A DNA stretch of 39,998 nucleotides from positions 1 through 39,998 of the IMG/VR virus record IMGVR_UViG_3300027908_000037; one strand, given 5' to 3'. Every line of letters starts with the position of its first letter. Position 1 is the first letter of the stretch. A program made the position numbers and the translations under genes. Of the stretch, positions 7,842 to 15,999 are shown piece after piece. The DNA comes from a virus. Under the pieces are notes generated by a model that was not told where the DNA came from, did not search any database, and worked only from the letters and a program-made list of their open reading frames with translations.

Positions 7842-7909
7842 GCGGATATCGCGAGCATCGCGGTATCGGAGCGGCGAATCATCCGCAGGAGATCGCGCAG
7901 GTTGACTAG
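7838..7909 (+). CDS. Possible 23-aa microprotein
   Basis: ATG 7838 overlaps the previous stop and the frame ends in TAG. It is hydrophilic. The only support is the overlap pattern that neighbouring genes share. Confidence 0.3.
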   Translation: MSGYREHRGIGAANHPQEIAQVD

Positions 7910-7949
7910 TTAAGTGGGACCGTAGGCTGGTGGTGTGGAGGAAACCCTT

Positions 7950-8699
7950 ATGCCCAATGAAGACGAAATAGAGGGGAAGGACGAAATCTGCAAAGTGTGC
8001 GGACAGGTATTCGAGGAAGGAGTGTGCCATGTGGGCAAATCTGATGCGGCATCAAGTACTCAACCACAAACGGATTGCGCTGATTGCGAGTTTGAATCTG
8101 CGGTTCACGCCGCGCACGAACATCCTAAGCGAGACTGGCGCACAATGGGCATCGTGGAATTGGCCTGCGAAAACCAATCAGTAAGCGACTACATCGAACA
8201 CTGGGAGGGACGCGCGTTGAAAGCCGAGGCACAATTGGCGGCATCCCGTACTGTGGAACGACCGAGAGCGCACAAGTCTCGGATGTCAGACTCAAGCCTG
8301 TACGACGAGGTGTGCGTAGAGTGCGGGATGACTGACGCAATGCCAAACTGGAACGAGCCTTGCCCGAAGAACGGGGAACGAGAGGGAGCCTCACGCGAGA
8401 ATGCGGATCGTAGGGACTCTGCCGAACAGGAGCAGAATAAGGCAGACGTGGTATCGCCTAACACGCCCACGTTTGACAGTCCTTCGCTCAGAAATGAACG
8501 ATCCGCAGAAGTATTGGAACGAGAGGGAGCCGAGCGCGAGGCGTTCGAGAAGTGGGTGGGACACGCCCTGCCAGTCACTCAACTTAGATTCCGCAACGAT
8601 GGTCGCTACGCTGACGCCACAATCGAGATGCTGTGGCAGTCTTGGCAAGCCGCATACCGAGCGGGAGCCTCCCGAGTAGCGACTGGAAAGGAAAAGTAA
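7950..8699 (+). CDS. Phage protein with zinc ribbons and a C-terminal FEKW/WQAAY domain, 249 aa
   Basis: I chose ATG 7950 because GGAGG lies eight bases upstream. Residues about 14-50 hold CKVCG and paired CADC cysteines, and a second CVECG with a later Cys lies near residue 130, suggesting two zinc ribbons. The C-terminal 60 residues (AFEKWVGHALP, then MLWQSWQAAYRAG) match a short helical module seen repeatedly in small early proteins of siphoviruses, of unknown role. The middle is charged and helical. Confidence 0.6.
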   Translation: MPNEDEIEGKDEICKVCGQVFEEGVCHVGKSDAASSTQPQTDCADCEFESAVHAAHEHPKRDWRTMGIVELACENQSVSDYIEHWEGRALKAEAQLAASRTVERPRAHKSRMSDSSLYDEVCVECGMTDAMPNWNEPCPKNGEREGASRENADRRDSAEQEQNKADVVSPNTPTFDSPSLRNERSAEVLEREGAEREAFEKWVGHALPVTQLRFRNDGRYADATIEMLWQSWQAAYRAGASRVATGKEK

Positions 8700-8700
8700 G

Positions 8701-8793
8701 ATGCTTGACCTGAAGTTTCCAGCGGATATGCCATTCAAGCAAACTATGATCTTAGCGTGCATCAACTTCAGCAGAATGAAATGCCAGCCGTAA
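8701..8793 (+). CDS. Possible 30-aa protein
   Basis: A GGAAAG ribosome site lies just before the ATG, directly after the previous gene's stop. The sequence is short and Met-rich with two Cys. Its only support is position and ribosome site. Confidence 0.35.
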   Translation: MLDLKFPADMPFKQTMILACINFSRMKCQP

Positions 8794-8814
8794 TTTTGTG
8801 AGAGGAAGCCCTGA

Positions 8815-9306
8815 GTGGCCAATGAGATCAAGCCGGAGGACAGGAAAGCGGCGGCGATTATCGACAAGTCGGTACTGCGTTACGACACGCAAGAAATAGA
8901 AGCGGACCCCATCGGGTTCATGACCCAGATCATCGCCGACCATCGCCCGGTGGCCTCCGAAGGAAGCGCGGAGCTAACCGTAGACGAAGTTTTACGCGGA
9001 GCGGCACATCTCCGATCCGAATTGGAGAAAGCCGAGGCCGAACTCGCACAAGTAAAGGCCGCGCTGGATCGCCGCGAAGCCGACTACAAGGTCCACCTGA
9101 AACAATGCTGTATGGACATGGCACGTTGGGAGTCCGCGCTGGCGGCTTCCCAAAAGGAAGTCGAAGAGTTGAAAATCGTCATCGAAGAAATCGGGAGCAG
9201 TACGGGTCCGACAGGTGGCTGGCTCGATAGTCCGAAGGCGGTCTGTGCAGCAATCGTGGAACGTCTTAGGCTGGCTGGCTCTTCCTCAAGAAAGGGAAGG
9301 AAGTGA
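8815..9306 (+). CDS. Coiled-coil protein, 163 aa
   Basis: It starts at GTG 8815 after GAGAGGAAG. Residues 60-125 form a heptad-like coiled coil (SELEKAEAELAQVKAALDRR and onward). The N-terminus is charged; the C-terminus has a short helical segment and a basic tail. The stop overlaps the next GTG. It is probably an oligomeric early protein of unknown job. Confidence 0.6.
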   Translation: MANEIKPEDRKAAAIIDKSVLRYDTQEIEADPIGFMTQIIADHRPVASEGSAELTVDEVLRGAAHLRSELEKAEAELAQVKAALDRREADYKVHLKQCCMDMARWESALAASQKEVEELKIVIEEIGSSTGPTGGWLDSPKAVCAAIVERLRLAGSSSRKGRK

Positions 9307-9401
9307 CCGAGTGGCAACTGACAGCAATGATGCTGACCCACTTCGCAGTGGGGGTAGTGATTCTTCTTCGGGCGATTTACAGACGCAGAAAGGGAAAGTG
9401 A
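9303..9401 (+). CDS. Single-pass membrane microprotein, 32 aa
   Basis: It starts at GTG 9303, overlapping the previous stop. A hydrophobic helix (LTAMMLTHFAVGVVILL) is followed by RAIYRRRKGK, so the positive tail should be cytoplasmic. Function unknown. Confidence 0.45.
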   Translation: MTEWQLTAMMLTHFAVGVVILLRAIYRRRKGK

Positions 9402-9402
9402 G

Positions 9403-9498
9403 ATGGAGTATGAATATATCGTAACAACTGGGCCAATTGACCTGCTTATAGTGTCTACGAATCCACGGATGGTGTGGATCGTAATTACTTATGCGTAG
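9403..9498 (+). CDS. Possible 31-aa protein
   Basis: The ATG comes one base after the previous stop, with AAAGGGAAAG upstream as ribosome site. It is hydrophobic and beta-like. It ends in TAG, just before the promoter region at 9532-9560. Confidence 0.35.
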   Translation: MEYEYIVTTGPIDLLIVSTNPRMVWIVITYA

Positions 9499-9531
9499 GG
9501 GGAGGCGGGAGCCTGTGACAGACGATTTCCC

Positions 9532-9560
9532 TTGACAACCTTATGTAACGGCGGTATAAC
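9532..9560 (+). promoter_or_regulatory. Strong sigma70-like promoter (TTGACA-17-TATAAC)
   Basis: A perfect -35 at 9532-9537 and a 5/6 -10 at 9555-9560 are separated by 17 bases. The start is expected near 9567, about three bases before ATG 9570, so the transcript would be nearly leaderless. It drives the recombination/replication genes that follow. Confidence 0.8.
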
Positions 9561-9569
9561 GGTCAGGCA

Positions 9570-9731
9570 ATGAAGGCTACCCGTATCAAATATCCCCCAA
9601 GAATATGTTCTGCCGATGGCTGTAACCGCATTGTCAAGCCTACTCGCAAGGGTCATCGCTACTGCTCAGATGCGTGTGCGACATATATGCGGGTGAAGCG
9701 TCATAGAAACGGAAACGGCAGTAGCAAATAA
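9570..9731 (+). CDS. Small zinc-ribbon protein, 53 aa
   Basis: This is the first ATG after the 9532-9560 promoter. Four cysteines in the pattern C-x4-C, x13, C-x3-C (ICSADGC and YCSDAC) form a short zinc ribbon, with basic flanks. It resembles the 2947-3096 gene, which also sits first behind a promoter with a very short leader. A DNA-binding early regulator is a reasonable guess. Confidence 0.65.
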   Translation: MKATRIKYPPRICSADGCNRIVKPTRKGHRYCSDACATYMRVKRHRNGNGSSK

Positions 9732-9771
9732 TCGACATACCGGAATAACCGGACAAAAAGGAGTACCACAG

Positions 9772-10665
9772 ATGGCACTTGCAAAAGCACAATCGACAGC
9801 AACTCGCACCGCGCCACTCGCACCGCCGAAACCGACCAGGGTGAGCATGAACCCCGAAACCTTCACCGCCGGCGGTCTCATCAACGACATCGACATCACT
9901 ATCTCCGACGCCCAGACTACCACTTGGGACATGAATGGCGCGGTCTCATCGGATACGCCATTCCTGGCTGTCGAAATGACCGATGGCAACGGCACGTCTC
10001 ACGTCCAGTACTACAGTGCTGGCAAGCCGGAAGACTGGGCACCGGAGGAGAGTGGCGAGGGATTTGTCAGTCCGAGTGGTAAGACAGGTATCAACGGCAC
10101 TACCAACCTGGGTATGTTCCTCGCGTCACTGGTGGAAGCCGGGTTCCCCAAGGAGTCGTTTGACGACGGGAATCTCAAGGTGATCGTGGGCACGCATGCA
10201 CATGTGTTGCAGAAGCAGTTGGACAGGCAGGGACTGATCCGCACGGGCAAGAACGCGACACGACCCAGCAGTGTGTTGCTTATCAGCAAGATCCACGAAC
10301 TCCCCGGCGCATCATCGGCTAAACCGGTGGTCGCTGCGAAGCCCAATGGATCGGCTGGCAAATCGACTCCCGCTGCCAGTGCATCCACCGCTGCTGCCAA
10401 GCCTAATGGCAAGGCCGCCCCAGTTGCCGGCGACGATCTCGATGGCAACATCATCACGGCGCTCCAGCTCCACTTGGCCGAGACTGAAGGCGCATCCATT
10501 CCAAGCAAGGATATTGCCAAAGTAGTGTTCGCGTATTTCAAAGCGAACGGCATGGATGCACTGGCCAATAAAGCTGTGGCGAGGGCATCCAAGCAGGAGT
10601 TGCGGAGTGCACTGAATGACAGTGGATTCGTGTACGACGGAGCGACACTGGGACTGGCAGAATAA
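9772..10665 (+). CDS. Probable phage ssDNA-binding-like protein, 297 aa
   Basis: AAAGGAG precedes the ATG. Residues about 25-175 are beta-rich (GGLINDIDITISDAQ, FLAVEMTDGNG, then VIVGTHAHVLQKQLDRQG), compatible with an OB-like ssDNA-binding core. A low-complexity Ala/Lys/Pro/Gly linker (about 180-220) and a helical C-terminal domain follow. Its place just upstream of an exonuclease and a RecA-fold ATPase, and the linker, support a single-strand-binding role, but I cannot confirm the fold. Confidence 0.5.
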   Translation: MALAKAQSTATRTAPLAPPKPTRVSMNPETFTAGGLINDIDITISDAQTTTWDMNGAVSSDTPFLAVEMTDGNGTSHVQYYSAGKPEDWAPEESGEGFVSPSGKTGINGTTNLGMFLASLVEAGFPKESFDDGNLKVIVGTHAHVLQKQLDRQGLIRTGKNATRPSSVLLISKIHELPGASSAKPVVAAKPNGSAGKSTPAASASTAAAKPNGKAAPVAGDDLDGNIITALQLHLAETEGASIPSKDIAKVVFAYFKANGMDALANKAVARASKQELRSALNDSGFVYDGATLGLAE

Positions 10666-10772
10666 CTGATCGATTGTTTGACTTTCCGCGCATAGGCAGT
10701 CAGCAGCACAATCAGAGCGCGTAGCACTTGCGTTCAACCTGTGCGCGGATCAATCCAGCGGGGCCGGGAACG

Positions 10773-10853
10773 ATGCAGTGGGCAGGTGATGGGTCAACTG
10801 TCTGTCTGAGTGTTCATCGGTTCCGCTGGGTAAATTTTGCGAGTCACCTGTGA
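10773..10853 (+). CDS. Possible 26-aa protein in the 10666-10849 gap
   Basis: The ATG follows GGGAA, and the TGA overlaps the GTG start at 10850, the local coupling pattern. It is Trp-rich and short. Otherwise the gap (10666-10849) shows no promoter, repeat or RNA that I can support. Confidence 0.3.
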   Translation: MQWAGDGSTVCLSVHRFRWVNFASHL

Positions 10854-11452
10854 GCGTACACCCCTTGATCGTTACTCTATTCACTCCCGATCCGCCATAT
10901 CCGACACGCATTGTCGGGCCACAGAATGACACTGGCAGTGAACGTTCAGGCGGATTGCATCTGAGCACGGTGCTCAGAGACATCGCAGCGACCATCGGCA
11001 AGTCCAAGGACAGCGCGACAGACGATCAGCTTAACTGGTACGCATCTGGTGGCTGGCTCTGGGAGCATATCTGGGACATGGCGCATGCCAAGGCAATCGA
11101 GGACGGAACAATGACCAACCCCGGTGAGTTTTCGTGTGATGGAATCACTGGTACGCCGGACAGGATTGATTGGACTCGTCCTGCAGTCATCGAACTCAAA
11201 TGTCGCTGGCAGTCTATCCGCATGTTTGATTCCCTCGAAAAGAACTACTGGCAGGAGCTGATGCAGATCAAATCGTATTGCTGGATGACGGGAATCCATG
11301 AGGCCGATCTGATCATTTTCTATGTCGCGGGCGACTGGAGGCCACCGGTGCCGGGGGTACGCGCGGCAAATCTGCAATTTAGTGAACGAGAGTTGAGAGA
11401 GTCTTGGGAGCAAGTGATTGGACATGCGCGCAAACGGGGGTGGTTGCAATGA
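10850..11452 (+). CDS. PD-(D/E)XK nuclease, Cas4/YqaJ-like, 200 aa
   Basis: It starts at GTG 10850. The nuclease core is visible: GTPDRIDW gives the first acidic residue (D104) and AVIELKCRW the E-x-K pair (E115, K117), followed by the Gln motif in ELMQIKSYCWM. The size matches short phage recombination exonucleases of the RecB/Cas4 type, which resect ends for single-strand annealing. Neighbours (possible SSB upstream, Sak4-like ATPase downstream) fit a recombination module. The iron-sulfur Cys set of full Cas4 is not evident. Confidence 0.75.
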   Translation: MSVHPLIVTLFTPDPPYPTRIVGPQNDTGSERSGGLHLSTVLRDIAATIGKSKDSATDDQLNWYASGGWLWEHIWDMAHAKAIEDGTMTNPGEFSCDGITGTPDRIDWTRPAVIELKCRWQSIRMFDSLEKNYWQELMQIKSYCWMTGIHEADLIIFYVAGDWRPPVPGVRAANLQFSERELRESWEQVIGHARKRGWLQ

Positions 11453-11622
11453 GCGAATACTTTATCGACTTTAACACCGAGATCCAACCAGGCAAGATAC
11501 AAGCGGTGCGAGTGCGGATTGATCTCGTGACAATCACTGACATGAGCAAATCACTGAAGATCGACCTGTGCAATGATCCGCTGTATCTGGAACTGAAGCG
11601 GTACGTGGAGGCGAATAAGTAA
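11449..11622 (+). CDS. Small hypothetical protein, 57 aa
   Basis: I chose ATG 11449 for its ATGA overlap with the nuclease stop. It is a beta-rich, acidic protein. It lies between nuclease and ATPase genes, so may be an accessory of the recombination module. No family recognised. Confidence 0.55.
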   Translation: MSEYFIDFNTEIQPGKIQAVRVRIDLVTITDMSKSLKIDLCNDPLYLELKRYVEANK

Positions 11623-12087
11623 ATGATCTCCAGCATACTCATCGAAGCTCTGGCGCGCAGAGCAATGCAGGTGTACGCGAACTCGCCCAACGTCGAGCCG
11701 ACTGTGCCACTGTTGCGCAAAGCGTTCGAGGAAGAGCTAGAGAGATTCGCGATCTCATCGACAGCGCGGCCATTGGATGCACCCGCATCCGCACCTGTCA
11801 AGCGCGCGGCATTGCTGCCGTCTAGTCAACCATCACGCGGCAGTGGAATTGGCCAGCAGACAGGCGGCACCGCTGACAGTGACTCCGCTGAGGCCAAGCG
11901 CATACTCACCATGATCGCGGATGTCGATATCGACGTGATCGAAGGAGTCTGCGGTGATCGCGCCGCAACGTTCATCAAGGAAATGCGTGTGCGGCTGTCA
12001 TTCGGCGGGCCACTGTGTGTCACCGGGAAACAGATATTCTTTCTCAGAACGATAAAAGACGCACTAATCGACAGGGGGTATGTGTAA
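11623..12087 (+). CDS. Hypothetical protein, 154 aa, in the recombination module
   Basis: The ATG directly follows the previous stop. A helical N-terminus (about 1-45), a Pro/Ala/Ser/Gly linker, and a C-terminal helical domain (AKRILTMIADVDIDVIEG, then FFLRTIKDALIDRGYV) suggest an adaptor. The stop shares one base with the next start. Function unknown. Confidence 0.55.
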   Translation: MISSILIEALARRAMQVYANSPNVEPTVPLLRKAFEEELERFAISSTARPLDAPASAPVKRAALLPSSQPSRGSGIGQQTGGTADSDSAEAKRILTMIADVDIDVIEGVCGDRAATFIKEMRVRLSFGGPLCVTGKQIFFLRTIKDALIDRGYV

Positions 12088-12926
12088 TGGCACTGAATCT
12101 CAAGAAACCCACACCAAAAGCAGAAGGCACTGCCGAGACTCCGGCTCGTGCTCCTATGATCCATCGTAGTAATGGAAACCAGAAACTAACATCTACGTTC
12201 GCCCGCGCCAGTACCCCAGTCACCCATCGTTTAATCGTTAACGCAGAGGGAGAGGAGAAGTCTGGAAAAAATCATTTCAGTTTTTCTGCCCCTGGACCAA
12301 TTTTTCTGCACAGCTTCGATATCGGAAACGAGGGTGTCGTGCAGAAATTCCAAGATCAGAAAGAAATATACATCGCGGAATATGCATTGTCACTGCAACC
12401 GAATGAGGCCAGCGCTGGGGAAGTCGCCGAGGCCGCTGATAAAGTACTGCAACAATTTGTGTCGAATTACCGTGATGGGCTTGCCAGTTGCGGAAACGGC
12501 ACGACTGTATGTGATACGGCGACTGAACTGTGGGCGCTGGTTAGGCTTAGTCGCTTCGGGCGTCTCACACAGGTCATGCCCCACCATTATGGGCCTGTTA
12601 ACAAAGAGATGCAAGAGCTAGTTCGTGAGGGTTACAACCACGACTGCAATGTTATACTTATTCATCAACTCAAGGACGAATGGGAGAACTACCAAGGGTC
12701 CGATGGCAAGGAGAAAGGCCGCAAGACTGGACGCAAGACACGAGTCGGATTCGGTGACATTCCGTATCTCGTGCAATTAAACGTGCGGTGTGAGCGTATC
12801 GATCAGGATGGTGGGGGCAGTGAATTCCAGATCGCGATTGAGGATTGCCGACAGAATCCCGACTTGAACAATACGACATTGCCGAACGATTTTGAGATGC
12901 TGTTGAGCATGGTATTCGGGGGTTAA
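12087..12926 (+). CDS. RecA-fold ATPase of the Sak4/AAA_24 phage recombinase type, 279 aa
   Basis: ATG 12087 overlaps the previous TAA by one base. The Walker A region is AEGEEKSGKNHFSFSAP (G55 to N62): it keeps G-x4-G-K but has Asn in place of the usual Ser/Thr. The Walker B strand is CNVILIHQLKDEW. The fold order matches small phage nucleotide-binding proteins that promote annealing or strand exchange with SSB. The neighbours support this. The unusual residue after GK may weaken ATP binding. Confidence 0.7.
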   Translation: MALNLKKPTPKAEGTAETPARAPMIHRSNGNQKLTSTFARASTPVTHRLIVNAEGEEKSGKNHFSFSAPGPIFLHSFDIGNEGVVQKFQDQKEIYIAEYALSLQPNEASAGEVAEAADKVLQQFVSNYRDGLASCGNGTTVCDTATELWALVRLSRFGRLTQVMPHHYGPVNKEMQELVREGYNHDCNVILIHQLKDEWENYQGSDGKEKGRKTGRKTRVGFGDIPYLVQLNVRCERIDQDGGGSEFQIAIEDCRQNPDLNNTTLPNDFEMLLSMVFGG

Positions 12927-12930
12927 TCTA

Positions 12931-13704
12931 GTGCGTGCGAATCAATTAGACAAAGACTACGTGCGCGAGTACACCCGTGATGGTATAAGCAAACACCGAG
13001 GCCGTCGCGGGGAGTGCTGGTACTGGTACGGGGCGCTTGGAGCTTGTCGTAAATATCCGAAGATCATGTTCGGTGGAAAGTCGTATCTGGTGTCGTCGCT
13101 CATGGTGTGGCTGCGTGGCCGGATCGAAAAGCCTATTGCCGGTGAAAAGTGGAGAAAGTGTCACTGCCATACATGCGATAACGGGCGCTGTGTTAATCCG
13201 AAGCATATTTTCATCGACACACAGTTGGAGAACATGCACGACTCTATACGAAAAGGTCGCGCACGTGCGGCTAAGATGAGAGCACGTAAACGCTGCTCAA
13301 ATGGTCACCTTTACACCGATGACAATACTCGTATTCGAGGGAATCATCGTCGCTGCCGCATATGCAATAAAGAGGTGATGCGAAGAAGAGACGGTACTCG
13401 GCCAGAGGATTACCGAGAGCCTTACATTGTTCGAGCAAAAAGACTGGCTGCGATCAGCAAATATAAATTGGCATCCACGGTCGAGCGTTGTAGTGGGGAT
13501 AAGTTCAAAGCGGCGGCTCAACTCAAAATCAGTGTCGCTACGATTTACCGATTGTGGCACAAGTTCCACCTGCCGACTCGCGTAATGACGATGAACACGC
13601 CGCCAGAGGATAGATACAAGAATCGTTTGAAACTGGGTGTTGGTTCTTATGAGCATTACAATCGATCCTCGCGCGGGAAGCGCACAACTCGCACCGCTGC
13701 TTAA
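12931..13704 (+). CDS. HNH homing-type endonuclease, 257 aa
   Basis: It starts at GTG 12931, four bases after the ATPase stop. The HNH core is CHCHTCDNGRCVNPKH followed by IDTQLENMHDSIRKGR, typical of free-standing phage homing enzymes. A second zinc-ribbon (RCSNGHLY, then CRICNKE) and a C-terminal helix-turn-helix-like part (AAAQLKISVATIYRLWHKF) could read the DNA target. Its last 56 bases overlap the next gene. Such genes spread by cutting allelic sites without the insert. Confidence 0.85.
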   Translation: MRANQLDKDYVREYTRDGISKHRGRRGECWYWYGALGACRKYPKIMFGGKSYLVSSLMVWLRGRIEKPIAGEKWRKCHCHTCDNGRCVNPKHIFIDTQLENMHDSIRKGRARAAKMRARKRCSNGHLYTDDNTRIRGNHRRCRICNKEVMRRRDGTRPEDYREPYIVRAKRLAAISKYKLASTVERCSGDKFKAAAQLKISVATIYRLWHKFHLPTRVMTMNTPPEDRYKNRLKLGVGSYEHYNRSSRGKRTTRTAA

Positions 13705-14428
13705 ACAGCGAGGGTATCCAGTCGAACTGGGCCGCATGGAGTATGGTGACGCCTCCTTCATGGGTGTCGGCCCAGATGGCTCACCTATCAGCGTTTCAGC
13801 AGAGGTAAAGTCGCTTGACGACCTGACAAAGTGCCTAACCGATGGTCGATTCAGCGGACATCAACTCCCTGGATTAGTGATGTCCTATGATCAGGTTTGG
13901 CTACTGCTCGTTGGGGTGTGGAGGGCACGATCGGATGGCTCGCTCGAATATCAGCAGCAACGAGGCAGTGGAACTGGCTACTGGCGTGTACTGGAGATTG
14001 GCCGACGCAGGTTCATGTGGCGGGATCTCGAAGCGTTTCTGCTTACGTTGCAGTTGAAAGGTGGCATCCGGGTGATGCGCGTAGACGACTACCCGATGGC
14101 AGCGATGTTTCTGGGGACGTTGTATGCGTGGTGGGCTAAAGGGTGGTCGGAGCACGAGTCACATTTGCAGATTCACGATTCGATGCGCGGTGAATTATTC
14201 GACCGCGCACTGTTAACGCGACCATCACTCACTCGGTGCATAGCGGCTCAATTGCCATCAGTCGGCAAGACCAAGAGTGCGGCGGTGGCGGCGCGATTCA
14301 AGTCAATCAAAGATATGTGCGAGGCGACCGAGAAGGATTGGGAGTCGATCGAGGGCATCGGCAAGGGAATAGCACACAAGGTGTACACTGCGCTGCGTGG
14401 AGGGAGCAATGGCAATGGCGGGCACTGA
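13649..14428 (+). CDS. ERCC4-type nuclease with helix-hairpin-helix, 259 aa
   Basis: I chose ATG 13649 (MSITIDPRAG); the frame is open slightly upstream. The N-terminal domain shows the ERCC4/XPF core: an early Asp (IDPRAG), YGDASF, and the E-x-K of SAEVKSLDDL. The C-terminal 50 residues form a HhH pair (LPSVGKTKSA and IEGIGKGIAHKV). XPF/Mus81-type proteins cleave branched DNA, so this one likely resolves recombination or fork intermediates. It overlaps the HNH gene by 56 bases. Confidence 0.8.
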   Translation: MSITIDPRAGSAQLAPLLKQRGYPVELGRMEYGDASFMGVGPDGSPISVSAEVKSLDDLTKCLTDGRFSGHQLPGLVMSYDQVWLLLVGVWRARSDGSLEYQQQRGSGTGYWRVLEIGRRRFMWRDLEAFLLTLQLKGGIRVMRVDDYPMAAMFLGTLYAWWAKGWSEHESHLQIHDSMRGELFDRALLTRPSLTRCIAAQLPSVGKTKSAAVAARFKSIKDMCEATEKDWESIEGIGKGIAHKVYTALRGGSNGNGGH

Positions 14429-14606
14429 GACTACTACCTCTTTCACGCGCACCTACCCGTTCGAGTGTGAACTCTGCCATACGCAGATTGAATCCGAGGA
14501 TGATCAAATGTGGTGGCATGGATACGGGAATTGCGTAGAGATCCCGGATGGGACTGTGAAAATGTATAACTCTGACGACGAACTGGTACAGGAGTGTAGG
14601 CTATGA
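14409..14606 (+). CDS. Small protein with CxxC motif, 65 aa
   Basis: GGAGGG lies just before ATG 14409, which is why I prefer it over ATG 14397. One CELC pair and two later Cys suggest a zinc ribbon. The stop overlaps the next ATG. Function unknown. Confidence 0.5.
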   Translation: MAMAGTETTTSFTRTYPFECELCHTQIESEDDQMWWHGYGNCVEIPDGTVKMYNSDDELVQECRL

Positions 14607-14644
14607 GTGATCGCACCGAGCCTGAGTCATCGTCGATCCCCTGA
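14603..14644 (+). CDS. Possible 13-aa leader peptide
   Basis: ATG 14603 overlaps the previous stop, and its TGA overlaps ATG 14644. It may only hand ribosomes on to the next gene. Support is the double overlap alone. Confidence 0.25.
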   Translation: MSDRTEPESSSIP

Positions 14645-14817
14645 TGCCGAAGGGCGAGGTGTGGATGATCACGCAGGGCAAGAGTATGACAGTCCACGTT
14701 CACGAAGGCCCACAGGCAGGTGAGGACATCGAAGTATGGCTGAAGCAACCGAGAGTGCATCGGATTATGAATCTGGGCGATTGGACGAAGATTCCAAAAG
14801 TGGAGTTTAAGTTGTGA
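14644..14817 (+). CDS. Small hypothetical protein, 57 aa
   Basis: The ATG overlaps a TGA (TGATG), and the stop overlaps the next GTG. It is compact, basic and probably beta-rich (VWMITQGKSMTVHVHEG). No family recognised. Confidence 0.5.
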   Translation: MPKGEVWMITQGKSMTVHVHEGPQAGEDIEVWLKQPRVHRIMNLGDWTKIPKVEFKL

Positions 14818-14987
14818 TACGCAAATGGCTTCCAGTTCGATTCATTCGAGCTATGTGCATCATGGTGCCTTACGTGTGGAGAGCGCATATGATCTGGGGA
14901 ATCACGACACCGAAAGAACTCCGCGAATCCGGCATGTATGCGAAGGAAAGAGAACATGCAATACGGGTACTGATGGGAGAGGAATGA
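14814..14987 (+). CDS. Small basic protein, 57 aa
   Basis: It starts at GTG 14814 with GTGA coupling. The N-terminal part is hydrophobic and basic (WLPVRFIRAMCIMVPYVW), possibly membrane associated; the C-terminus is helical and charged. It ends on the ATG of the MazG-like gene. Confidence 0.45.
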   Translation: MIRKWLPVRFIRAMCIMVPYVWRAHMIWGITTPKELRESGMYAKEREHAIRVLMGEE

Positions 14988-15319
14988 GCGACGACACTAT
15001 GAGCTATCTCGACGGCAAGGAAGATCAATCGTCCATTGCTCTCTGGGCGGAGCAGACATTCGGATTGTCAACTCAACTCCGCGCTGCCACTCGCATGAAC
15101 GAAGAGATAGCAGAACTCCTGGCCAAATTGAGCAATCCCAGTGTGAGCAACGCGGCTATCGTCGAGGAAGTCGCGGATATTCAAATCGTGCTGTACGTGT
15201 TGGCATCCAGACTGCATATGGATTTGCAGGCCGAGGTAGAGCGCAAGATGAAAGTGAATCGCGCGCGCAAATGGCAACTGGATGGCAGTGGCTGCGGGCA
15301 GCACGTGGAGGGCGAATAG
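14984..15319 (+). CDS. MazG-like nucleotide pyrophosphohydrolase, 111 aa
   Basis: ATG 14984 overlaps the previous stop. The all-helical core keeps the family pattern: MNEEIAELLAKL, then VEEVADIQIVLYVLA and a final KMKVNRARKW. The E-E-x-x-E and E-x-x-D sets bind magnesium. Such enzymes hydrolyse NTPs or dNTPs to monophosphates. In phages they clear non-canonical nucleotides or affect the alarmone response. Placement near the UDG-polymerase gene fits nucleotide-pool sanitation. Confidence 0.75.
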   Translation: MSDDTMSYLDGKEDQSSIALWAEQTFGLSTQLRAATRMNEEIAELLAKLSNPSVSNAAIVEEVADIQIVLYVLASRLHMDLQAEVERKMKVNRARKWQLDGSGCGQHVEGE

Positions 15320-15321
15320 TC

Positions 15322-15423
15322 ATGGGTGATCCTGTTCCGTACCGTGATGCTTCCGACATGCGATCTGCTCCTCCGAGTTACGCAACGCGGAAGCCAAAGA
15401 AGAAGAAGAAGAAGCGGAAATGA
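15322..15423 (+). CDS. Tiny lysine-tailed protein, 33 aa
   Basis: ATG 15322 is two bases after the preceding stop, and the stop overlaps the next ATG. The last ten residues are almost all Lys/Arg. Probably nucleic-acid binding; function unknown. Confidence 0.4.
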   Translation: MGDPVPYRDASDMRSAPPSYATRKPKKKKKKRK

Positions 15424-15605
15424 GCTACAAATCTGAAGCCCGCGAGTTCCTAGAGAAATCCGGCATCGACCCGGATATCTTCGACTGGGACATTGCTGAG
15501 ATCATGGCAGACTTCGCACATGTCAAAGTCGGAGAAGCTACGAATACGCAAGTCTGCCCGATATGCTATGGCGAAGATAAACATTGCAAGCGATGTAGCC
15601 AGTGA
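15420..15605 (+). CDS. Small zinc-ribbon-tailed protein, 61 aa
   Basis: ATGA overlap at the start. The first 40 residues are helical and acidic. The C-terminus VCPICYGEDKHCKRCS is a CxxC...CxxC zinc ribbon. Function unknown. Confidence 0.55.
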   Translation: MSYKSEAREFLEKSGIDPDIFDWDIAEIMADFAHVKVGEATNTQVCPICYGEDKHCKRCSQ

Positions 15606-15999
15606 ATGCCAGTCCACTCACACTATCATCGTCACCGGCGACCGCTACTGGACTGACTATGCATTTATTTTCGGTATTCTGCGCGATTGGCATAGTGAGT
15701 ATCATGTTGCTCTGCTGGTTCATGGTGCGTGCCGGGGTGCAGACGAAATCTGTGACCTTGCGGCCAGTGCGCTTTATATACCACGTAAGCCATACCCGGC
15801 AGAGTGGGACCGATTGGGTCTGGGCGCAGGACCGCAGCGGAATCGACTCATGCTGCATCAGCATCCCGAAGCACGAGTTGTACTGGCATTTCACGATCAT
15901 ATTGTGGCGAGCAAGGGCACAGCGGACATGGTGAGGGTGAGTGTCAGAATGGGAAAGCAAGTGGTGGTGTACTCGCATAATGGAGTCGAGTTCCTGTGA
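15568..15999 (+). CDS. DUF2493 (YspA/cpYpsA-related SLOG) family protein, 143 aa
   Basis: The first plausible start is ATG 15568, overlapping the preceding gene. Family hallmarks: IIVTGDRYWTD at the first strand, HGACRGADEICDLAA, KPYPAEWDRLGLGAGPQRNR, and a final strand VVVY after SKGTADMV. SLOG domains bind nucleotides or nucleotide-derived ligands; the exact ligand of this subfamily is not known to me. It is common in phages beside replication genes. The stop overlaps the polymerase GTG. Confidence 0.8.
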   Translation: MAKINIASDVASECQSTHTIIVTGDRYWTDYAFIFGILRDWHSEYHVALLVHGACRGADEICDLAASALYIPRKPYPAEWDRLGLGAGPQRNRLMLHQHPEARVVLAFHDHIVASKGTADMVRVSVRMGKQVVVYSHNGVEFL

